Below are positions 56,609 through 64,000 of a stretch of DNA of 64,000 nucleotides, piece after piece (within the stretch, counting starts at the first letter, position 1; the number at the start of each line of letters is the position of its first letter). The stretch is taken from positions 2,763,001-2,827,000 of the forward strand of contig CM074758.1 in NCBI GenBank assembly GCA_037355855.1. Direction: 5' to 3'. This DNA is from Pseudo-nitzschia pungens (lineage: Eukaryota; Bacillariophyta; Bacillariophyceae; Bacillariales; Bacillariaceae). The notes beneath the pieces are model-generated. The model was given only the letters and a program-made list of their open reading frames with translations, had not been told where the DNA came from and ran no database searches. Position numbers and translations under genes: made by a program.

Positions 56609-57427
56609 AGTAACCTTACGGTAAACCTTACCGGTATGTGATACTACGTACGTACCGGTAGTAATACATAGTGTAGTACATTACGAAGTGCTGTATTTCG
56701 AATTGGAAGTAACGTTCGTGATCGTGGTCGTACGGGTATTTTGAGAGGTCTGGAATAAGAAGATGAGAATACTATTACTACTATTTTTTAGAGATGACGG
56801 AAGTAAAAACAATTCGGAGGAATCATAAGATGTACACTAGCGGTGGTACAGTAATGAATAAGAGAAATAAGAGTTATTCTAATTAAAGGGAACATAATAA
56901 CGGAATAAGTACACGCAGTAATCTTTATTTCCATCTTATAATTTTAAAATATGACACATCGACCTCAACTTTTTTAACCAATAAGAATAGTCCTCGTATT
57001 AATTTAGCCCGACTGGAACATGATTACGAATCGAGGTCATTATACGATAAGGACTACACGTAATTACCAATTTTACCTCCCATAATTGACAGCACATCAG
57101 TCGGAGTAGTACCATGACGACGAGCGAAAAAAATGGTGACCACAAATATGGATCGTGCTGTCCGATGCAACGGCCGGAAAGTCCAGATGATGTCGACAAC
57201 TGATGGCAACCGGGTTTCAGGGATAGGGTCGTGCTAATGAACCGTTTGATAACGTCGCTTCTGCGAAAGTCGGAGATGGCGAGTCGATACGAGGCGTTTG
57301 GGCGAAGCAATCATACCCGACTTCATAAATTTTCATAAATTTTGATTAAAGGAACTTCACACTCGACCACACTTGATTCACAAAAAAGCAAAGCGCAGTC
57401 ACCCAAAACAAAGCAGATCCTTCCACC
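56609..57427. other. Intergenic region
   Basis: It starts with AGTAACCTTACGGTAAACC right at the element border. AT-rich, no gene is seen; a short minus-strand frame at 56999-57310 has no support. The promoter of the gene at 57428 should be here. Confidence 0.45.
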
Positions 57428-57871
57428 ATGACAATAATCAACGTCAAGAGACTTTTCGCATTCCTCGCATCGCTCTCGCTTTTCGCGAACGCATGCTTTG
57501 CCTTCGCACCGTTGACAAGAAACTCTGTCAATGTCCGTCCTGCTCCAAATTCAATTCCTCGATCCGGAAGAACCAACGTTGTCTTCGACGATTCAAAACC
57601 AACGGTTGCTCTAGCTGTTTCTCCTGATGTCGAAGCAGAGTTGCTTACCACGATGGCGCATGCCACAATGGACTTCTCGGGATTCTTCAGCCCATCGGAG
57701 AGGTTGATTCGATTGTACTCGGTCGTTGGTAGATTATTCGTGATCTCTGCAGATTACATCACCGATCACTCGATCCGCCCGGAGGAGTTAGCGATTCAAC
57801 TCCTTCTCATTGGGATTGCCGTGAGAGAGCTTATCGTTGATGCACCAGCAAACTCGAATCAAGCAAAATGA
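57428..57871 (+). CDS. Small plastid-targeted hypothetical protein
   Basis: One exon of 147 residues from ATG 57428. Residues 1-25 are a signal peptide (VKRLFAFLASLSLFANACF), followed by FAFAPLTRNSV, a close match to the diatom ASAFAP motif in which Phe after the cleavage site directs import through the complex plastid membranes. A Ser/Arg/Pro-rich transit-like part runs to about residue 60. The mature part has amphipathic and hydrophobic helices (SERLIRLYSVVGRLFVISADYI, ELAIQLLLIGIAVRELIV), suggesting membrane or complex association. I recognise no family. A comparison with other diatom plastid proteins would be needed to name it. Confidence 0.78.
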   Translation: MTIINVKRLFAFLASLSLFANACFAFAPLTRNSVNVRPAPNSIPRSGRTNVVFDDSKPTVALAVSPDVEAELLTTMAHATMDFSGFFSPSERLIRLYSVVGRLFVISADYITDHSIRPEELAIQLLLIGIAVRELIVDAPANSNQAK

Positions 57872-58863
57872 TTTTGATCCGGAAATACCCAAGACCTAGA
57901 CCTAGACAGATATACATAGATTACACCCCATAGAGAAAACACAGAAAAACAGTCATTGACGAAACGATGAACATACAGTGACAAAACAATGCACATACAA
58001 TACACATAAAAACCTCATATATTTAGATTAAACATAAAGTTATTTCAATAGATATACCATTCTTTTACTTGTTGAAGCAACAATCTCGATGATTTGCAGA
58101 CTACCGGTACCAAGCGGTGCAAATTGTGTCAACAGAATTTGCGAAAAAGGTGATTTGCAATTTCGGCTTAAGTCTTCGATGAAAGAGGATATGCGTGAAT
58201 GAGTACTTCCGAATCATGATGGAATGCATTGCGGAATCGATACAATCGTCATGTTCACAATTCTTGTTGTGAAACTGATCGCATTGGTGGTGGTGGGAGG
58301 GATCACCCACATATGGCTATGCCTCGAACATTGCAACCGAAATAAGGTTTCCTCAATATCAAACGCAATACCGGCAAGGTGATAACATGTTCATGAAAGT
58401 CAACCGTCGTTCCCAGGCAACGATTAGTTTCAAATTTTTTTCGTTCAGTTGAAGAGAGGGGAAGATGCAAACCATGACTGGTCCCAGGTAGGCAGAACCA
58501 ATGTGTTAAAGACCTTAACTTTGCTGTTGCTTCGCACCAACAATGTGCACCGATATGGGTAGAACTTTAGATTTTGTTACTGCTATTGATGATTTTCATT
58601 CCTCTCGAACAGGTTGAAGCCACTAACTCCTCTTTCGACACCTACTCGTATTGAGCTATAGAACGACACTCTAATTGAGAGATAGGCTAATGAAAGTTGA
58701 TGGAAACGTCTTAATCGACGAGACTGCGTTGCAACTACTGATCTCCGCAGATGAAAATTATGCTATCGTCACATCCGTTTCCCTTTTTCTTGCTGTACTG
58801 TATTCCCAGAGAAAACAGGAAAGCGATTCCCGTGAAAACTATTCTTCCTTCCCACCCTCTCGT
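57872..58863. other. Convergent 3' intergenic region
   Basis: No gene is supported. A plus-strand frame (58675-59061) overlaps the GDP-fucose synthase antisense and is judged spurious. Confidence 0.45.
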
Positions 58864-59841
58864 TTATTTCCGAGCCGTTTCGTAGTTTTCCACGAACCAA
58901 TCTACGGATTGTTGAATTCCATCGGGCAAAGAGGTGAACTTGTAGTCTGGTCGGTATTTTCGAAATTTTTTGTTGCAGGCAGTCTTCTTGTGTTGACCGT
59001 CTGCCTTGCTGGTATCAAAGTCTACCTTCCCCTCGAATTTCATGGCTTTAGCTACAGCTAGGGCAACGTCTTTGATGGTTACCTCATCTTCCTCGTCGAC
59101 GCCCAGAATGATGGGATCCGACTCGTTATACTCGCGGGTTACCCACACCGTGAGCTCAGCAATGTCACGGTTGTAAATAAATTGTCGAAGCGGAGATCCG
59201 GTGCCCCATATACAAAATGGAGTATTGTTTTTCTTGGCCTTGTAGCATTTGTGAATTAAACCGGGAATGACGTGACCCTTTTCGATCGAGAAGTTGTCAT
59301 GTTTGCCGTAAATGTTTGTGGGGATGATGGAAGTGAAGTTGCATCCGTATTCTTCTCTGTAAGCGCGATTCATCGTGTCGATCATCCGTTTCGCAAAGGC
59401 GTATCCCTCATTCGAATGATGGGGTGGTCCGTTGTGAATCATGGTCTCGTCAATGGGATAAGTGGTCTTGTCTGGGAAGATACAGGTGCTCAACATGCCG
59501 ACGAGCTTCTCAACTTTGTAAATCCTGCAGCATTCCATGACGTTATCGTTCATTATGATGTTTTCGCGGTAAAACTCAACCTTTTGGCTCATGTTGGCAA
59601 ACAAACCTCCTACCTTTGCGGCCAAGTGGATGACATGGGTAGGTTTGTACTTTTCGAAAACAGCCTCGGTCGCTTTGCGATCCGTCAAATCCCCGTCTTT
59701 GCTTGACAAAAAGATCCAGGTCTCTCCCTCCTTTTGGTTCGTGTTGTTGTTTTCGGTGACGAAATCCTTGATTCCCTGTCCCACAAGACCGGAACCACCG
59801 GTGACCATAACCACTGTAGGCTTTGTTGTTTCGTCACTCAT
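58864..59841 (-). CDS. GFUS: GDP-L-fucose synthase
   Basis: One exon of 325 residues from ATG 59841. It is an extended short-chain dehydrogenase that epimerises and reduces GDP-4-keto-6-deoxymannose to GDP-L-fucose with NADPH, usually in the cytosol. Seen: the Rossmann motif VTGGSGLVGQG (G-x-x-G-x-x-G), DGDLTD, HLAAKVGGLFANM, STCIFPDKTTYPIDE, the catalytic Tyr-Lys pair in EGYAFAKRM, NIYGKHDNFSIEKGHVIPGLI and GTGSPLRQFIYNRDIA. Length and motif order match the family exactly. Its product would feed fucosylation of glycans in the secretory pathway. A copy of part of the USP gene lies 109 bases upstream of the start, possibly in the leader or promoter. Confidence 0.96.
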   Translation of the reverse strand: MSDETTKPTVVMVTGGSGLVGQGIKDFVTENNNTNQKEGETWIFLSSKDGDLTDRKATEAVFEKYKPTHVIHLAAKVGGLFANMSQKVEFYRENIIMNDNVMECCRIYKVEKLVGMLSTCIFPDKTTYPIDETMIHNGPPHHSNEGYAFAKRMIDTMNRAYREEYGCNFTSIIPTNIYGKHDNFSIEKGHVIPGLIHKCYKAKKNNTPFCIWGTGSPLRQFIYNRDIAELTVWVTREYNESDPIILGVDEEDEVTIKDVALAVAKAMKFEGKVDFDTSKADGQHKKTACNKKFRKYRPDYKFTSLPDGIQQSVDWFVENYETARK

Positions 59842-59949
59842 ATTGGTGTAACACTCTAGGGTAGAAATTAGATGGAGTGGTACGCGATAGGTTAATAGAT
59901 TGGTATTTTAAAGATGGATGATTAATAAATTGTGTTACGAAAGAGAATG

Positions 59950-60096
59950 GTTGGTGTCCTGGAACAAGACCATGTACTCGATGCCAAACTTCTCTTCCCA
60001 TTCCTTGGTGGCACCTTCCTTGTAGAGCAACGCGTGGATGTCGCCGTGGCCGTGGGGTTTCGTGACAACCTTGTAGGGATCCTCCGGATCCAGCGC
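59950..60096 (-). pseudogene. Duplicated fragment of the UDP-sugar pyrophosphorylase gene
   Basis: These 147 bases match 53368-53514 (USP exon 2) with one visible difference (Val to Ala in KEGVTKEWEE). Same strand as the source, no exon borders included, no repeats at the joints. The fragment encodes ALDPEDPYKVVTKPHGHGD through FQDTN and is open but not a gene. It lies about 6.6 kb from its source and just upstream of the GDP-fucose synthase start. Confidence 0.95.
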
Positions 60097-61295
60097 GAAT
60101 GATTTCTTGAGTATGGGATGAATGAGCGATCGAACAATAATAATGTTCGTCGGGCATAATATCAATAATCAGCGAGTCACGAGAATCTTTGTTTATCTTG
60201 ATATTTGACAATACATACCGAATATACATACATGTATACCATATATATTGGAGTACATGCGGGATTCAATAATCATTTAGAGCCCTCGTAGAGTAACATA
60301 CGACAGCATGTTACAATTGGGTTCTACAGTTTTCTATTTTAGTTGCATTGTGAATGTGCACCGTCGTCAATGTGCAATCGGATGCAAAAAAGTTTTTTTT
60401 CGTACAAGAACAGTAAACATAAAACATACGAACAAAGAAACTGTACAAAATCCCAGGGGTCATAATAAGAACCCCTGCAAAATCCTGCGTTACTTTTATG
60501 GCACACCGTCTACTTTGAACCCCAGTATTGGTTTTCCAGCCATATCAGATTGATGATTGATTGTCGTATGTCTCAAGACTACGACACACAAGAAACAATC
60601 TATTTATGAATTAAGAAACAAACACTGTTTCTATCTACTTCAAGGTTCTCTATGACTGATGTCCCCGACTCAGGTTCTCTATGACTCTTTAGGTTCTTTG
60701 AAGAACTGTTCTTTATGTTCTTCAAGACCATTCCGAGTTTCTCTACTACGTCTGTTTGAATTCTTTCAACACGGCGTTGTACGAGAAACATTCTATTTTA
60801 TCTTTTATCTAATTTCATTCATAATTCTTTAATTCAGAAATTATCAACACATCTATTTCTATCTTCTATCTTCGGTCGTTTTCTTCTGGTTTCCAGAGAT
60901 ACGACATTGATTCCAACCGAGGCCGTATGATTTGAATTTCCCTCCGAGAAAAATGTCATGTCCATCATGATTTTTTTTTTCACGTTATCTGCCGTATGAT
61001 CGAAGATACCGGTAGATTAGAACACTAATGCCTTACTCAATGACTCACTCATCATAACTTTTTTTCACGCAGTACAGTAAGTCTTACCGTACCGTAGTTC
61101 AAACAGTTCACTACAAGAAAATCAAACATCCTGGGCATTTAGGCGTTCCAAATACCCTCTATTAGCTACAAGTTCAAGATTGATTGAGTAGGAAGAGCCA
61201 ATAGGTAAGTTTGATGAAAAATTTCATGCAGAATACCAAATACTGAATGAGTGAGTTTCCAAGAGGAGTTGCTAGTAGCAAGTTGGTTTGAAAAG
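60097..61295. other. Intergenic region
   Basis: AT-rich and without a recognisable gene. It includes a repeated GGTTCTCTATGACT segment near 60643-60690. The GDP-fucose synthase promoter probably lies in the left part. Confidence 0.45.
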
Positions 61296-61837
61296 TACTT
61301 CCTCCGTTCCAAAATAACTGTTCGTTTGGCACATACAAGCTTGTCTATCGATCAATTTTCAACCAATTCAAATCGTTCTTTTTGGGTTAAACTCTCCTCA
61401 ACTAAGTCCTTATGCCTGGTTAGACACTGATAGGCTCGCGCTATTGGTCTATTTTTCATTAGGACTTGAAAAGGGCCCGTTTTGCCCTTCAAATGTGATT
61501 TTACCGGTTGAAAGGGTTCCACCTGGCATTTGAACCTCGGGGAAGGTTCTTTTGAAAGCTAAGACACTGAATTTTTGTCCAGGTATAGGTGATAGAAACA
61601 GGAAGAGAGTTCTCGTCTTCCGTTTTATCGTTCAAAGATAGCCTATTAATTAATTAATTATTAGCGTGATAACACTAGTTATTTTTGTTTGTTTATTTTT
61701 TAAGTGAGTTTTTTGAACGATGCGCACCTATTTTAATTCTGTAGTACAACTTCTACATATTTTCTACACAAACGAACAGTTAATTGGGAACGCACACATT
61801 TGGGTCATCGAACAGTTATTTTGGAACGGAGGAAGTA
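61296..61837. mobile_element. 542-bp TA-flanked MITE-like element
   Basis: Perfect 29-bp inverted termini, including TA (61296-61324 and 61809-61837, starting TACTTCCTCCGTTCCAAAAT). No coding capacity. CTCCGTTCCAAAATA resembles plant Stowaway MITE ends of the Tc1/mariner superfamily, which also use TA targets. The interior matches much of the element at 62205-62834 in reverse orientation. Confidence 0.9.
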
Positions 61838-61950
61838 GTGTAGAAAAAAGATGCCAGAGAAGTAAAGCTACCAGATGCCCTTTGAAGGTGACTTCTTGTG
61901 AACCCTCCTGTCTCCAACAACAATCCTGCTGACAGTACTGTCATATTTGT

Positions 61951-61983
<33 letters not shown>

Positions 61984-62204
61984 TAACATGAAATGGAGAT
62001 ACTGAGTAGATCAGTACTAGTACATTCTGGAGATTCCATCAACCCCTACTATGCTAACAGCAATTTTAGTGAGTGTGCAACATACTGTACATGTTGTGTA
62101 ACACAACATGAAAGAAATGAGCTGAATCTTGCAGTCAGCAAGGTAAAACACGAACTTTTGAAGACTGCAATGTAGGGATTTTGAGGCTTTCTTACATTAT
62201 TTTT
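61838..62204. other. Short region between two MITE-like elements
   Basis: It holds an (AGT)n microsatellite (about 61956-61982) and no gene. Confidence 0.6.
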
Positions 62205-62834
62205 TACTCTCTCCATTCCAAAGTACTGTATTGATGACTCTTGTGTGTGCATTCCTAAATAATAGTGTATTGTTTAAAAATTTGATCAATCCGATTGGAT
62301 CCATGCAAGAGGTGCACATGAACTGTTTTGAGATCATGCAAGAAACAGCATGTGTTTGCACGAAACAAAATATGCGATCGAAAAAACCCCCCGATGAAAA
62401 CTCCTTTTTAGCATGCATTGGATCCCCTGTAGACCTAAGCAATGCAAATGGGACACACCACCTGGGCACTAAAATGGGTCTCTTGGGAACACAAATGAAA
62501 GTACAAGAACTCCCTTCCTGTTTCTATCAACAATACCTAGACAAAATCTGGAGTCTCAGCTTTCCAAAGAACCTTCCCCGAGGTTCAAATGCCAGGTGGA
62601 AGCCTTTCAACCGGTAAAATCACATTGGCATGGCTTTACAGGCCTTGTTCAAGTCCCAATGAAAGGTGGATCAATACCACCAGCATAATTAGTGTCTAAC
62701 CAGGCATAGGGACTTTGTTGAGGAGAGTTTAACCCAAAAAGAACAATTTGAATTGGTTGAAAATTGATCTCAAGTTCCAAAATATGTGCTAAAAGCTACA
62801 GTACGTAATACCGTATTCCGGAACAGAGGTAGTA
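62205..62834. mobile_element. 630-bp diverged MITE-like element, opposite orientation
   Basis: The ends TACTCTCTCCATTCCAAAG (left) and the reverse complement TACTACCTCTGTTCCGG (right) are diverged relatives of the terminus at 61296. The reverse complement of roughly 62480-62790 aligns with about 61340-61620 over words such as TTTTGGGTTAAACTCTCCTC, GTGATTTTACCGGTTGAAAG and ACCTGGCATTTGAACCTC. Short open frames inside have no meaning. Confidence 0.85.
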
Positions 62835-63198
62835 TTTATTTTTATTAATCGTTCATTCATACGTAGTAAGGTTAACCTTACTATGTAAGCCTTACGAAGT
62901 ATTCAAAATAGTTTCGACTATTGAGAAACACCAACTAAATCTGTACCGTACTAAAACGTTGCAACCAAAATCACGCGAGCTAATTTCGATTTTAGAAAAA
63001 AAATTGAAAAGGGGAAAAAAATGATGGAAATAAAATTATTAGAAGTAGATCATTGATCATCGTGTTTGTAATTCGTAATCCAACTTGCGACTTGCGACGA
63101 TCGGAGATCAAGGATCTGTGATTAGTGCTTGTACCGGTAGATGACAGGGATAGAGTTGCGGGAGAGGGACAATCAGATACCCAAGGAATATCAAGCAG
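62835..63198. promoter_or_regulatory. Upstream region of the APC4-like gene
   Basis: Non-coding, with the GTAAGGTTAACCTTAC word at about 62867-62882. It presumably includes the promoter. Confidence 0.4.
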
Positions 63199-64000
63199 AT
63201 GTCGGACCTTGAAGAGCAATCAGAGGGAATGGAATTGACTCAAAGGCAGTCCTTCAGCCTCCTTCAGTCGCGAAAATTTCTCGTGCCCGCTTCGAAGGAC
63301 GATGATATCCATGAAACCAAGCGGAATATTCTCCGCCGTGTGGCCAAGCTTTGTCCCTCGATGGATTTAATCCTCGTCAAATCCACAAATCCAACGTCCT
63401 CGTCACCGTCCCTGGTGATTTACCGGAGTCTATCCTGGCAAAAGGTGGCCGACATTACGTTGCCAGAGTCTCTCGGTGACGGAACTTCTATCGAAGGGAT
63501 TGGTGGCAGCAACTCGAACGAAACTAGGAAGCATTCACTATCCTATTGCTGGAGTCCCAATGGCCAGTGCATAGCTGTCGCTGTGGAAGCCAGCGTTTCT
63601 CTCTACGGCGTCGAAAGTCTCGTGACGGCGTCGGGGGCAGGGGGTGCTGCCGGGACTGGGAGCGGGAGCAGCAACGCAACCTGGACAATCGCCTTGCAGC
63701 AACAGCAAGCAACTGGCAGCAATGACAAATGCCACGACGATGAAGCTGTTGATGTGCTTGCTTTGCATTGGGTACATGTCGGAAAGAATCATCCCACGGC
63801 TGCTTCCCCTTCGGCAGCGGAAGAAGAGCGAGAAGTGTCTTGGAGGTGAGTGATTTGCGTGATGAAAGATGCGTATGCATCAGCATCTGACACTTTGGAC
63901 TTTACCCTGCAAGGGCAATTCCTCCACGAATTTGGTGTTCTTCTATTGAAAATTAAAAATTTTGGATTGGCTTGTTATGTTTCTTTCGTGTTCGTTTGTC
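63199..64000 (+). CDS. ANAPC4: APC4-like anaphase-promoting complex subunit, 5' part only
   Basis: ATG 63199 opens exon 1, which ends at 63845 with a GTGAGT donor (phase 2); the gene runs out of the window. The visible 215 residues show the start of the APC4 WD40 domain: a charged N-terminus, AKLCPSMDLILVKS, SLVIYRSLSWQKVADI, then LSYCWSPNGQCIAVAVEASVSLYGVESL, the family pattern CPxMDLIA..W.R...C.WxPDGxxLAV...dg.v.ly. A Gly/Ala/Ser and Q-rich insertion follows, as often in diatom WD proteins. APC4 is a scaffold subunit of the cell-cycle ubiquitin ligase APC/C. A possible acceptor lies near 63913, but the frame behind it soon stops, so the second exon is probably further right. Confidence 0.75.

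Noticed and set aside
58675..59061. 128-codon plus-strand frame
   Set aside because: Half of it is antisense to the GDP-fucose synthase C-terminus; no start context or domain.

Overview
The window looks like nuclear DNA of a diatom, probably pennate. The evidence is spliceosomal GT-AG introns of mostly 80-310 bases, ER signal peptides followed by ASAF/FAFAP-type plastid-targeting motifs (genes at 554 and 57428), ShK-type cysteine domains fused to other domains, a heat-shock-factor-type regulator, an SPX-MFS phosphate transporter, and no operons. I count 17 gene loci supported by recognisable domains or a convincing open structure, most with exon borders resolved to the base, plus one weak locus near 16 kb.

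Layout. 0.5-11 kb: a possible plastid-targeted protein, a PH-like Q/P-rich protein (minus), an OCRL-type inositol 5-phosphatase (plus) and a heat shock factor (minus). 14.5-18.6 kb: a WRG-motif membrane protein, a doubtful locus and a mitochondrial ureohydrolase. 19.6-31.1 kb is a transposon-rich block: a 2.7-kb foldback-like element with long inverted arms of tandem repeats, a decayed Tc1/mariner-type transposase, a second element carrying an unknown ORF, and solo ends, with a 13-exon sodium/solute symporter in the middle. 31.5-46.6 kb: SPX-MFS transporter, AIM24-like protein, mitochondrial bL28, a ShK-TPR-DnaJ chaperone with broken frame, a cyclophilin-like tail-anchored protein, OPA3 and a prolyl 4-hydroxylase. 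47-54.4 kb: cleavage stimulation factor 77-kDa subunit and UDP-sugar pyrophosphorylase. 55.6-56.6 kb: a second foldback-like element. 57.4-59.9 kb: a small plastid-type protein and GDP-L-fucose synthase, with a 147-bp near-identical copy of a UDP-sugar pyrophosphorylase exon fragment just upstream of its start. 61.3-62.8 kb: two related TA-flanked MITE-like elements in opposite orientation. 63.2 kb to the end: the first exon of an APC4-like subunit.

The genes form no single pathway. Recurrent themes are mitochondria (ureohydrolase, bL28, OPA3, AIM24-like), ER/secretory folding (ShK-TPR-DnaJ, prolyl 4-hydroxylase), nucleotide sugars (UDP-sugar pyrophosphorylase, GDP-fucose synthase) and phosphoinositide/phosphate handling (OCRL type, SPX-MFS). 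The most interesting signals are the two foldback-like elements, seven frame breaks in three cellular genes that all have the same sign (+1), and a palindromic GTAACCTTAC motif family seen only between genes.
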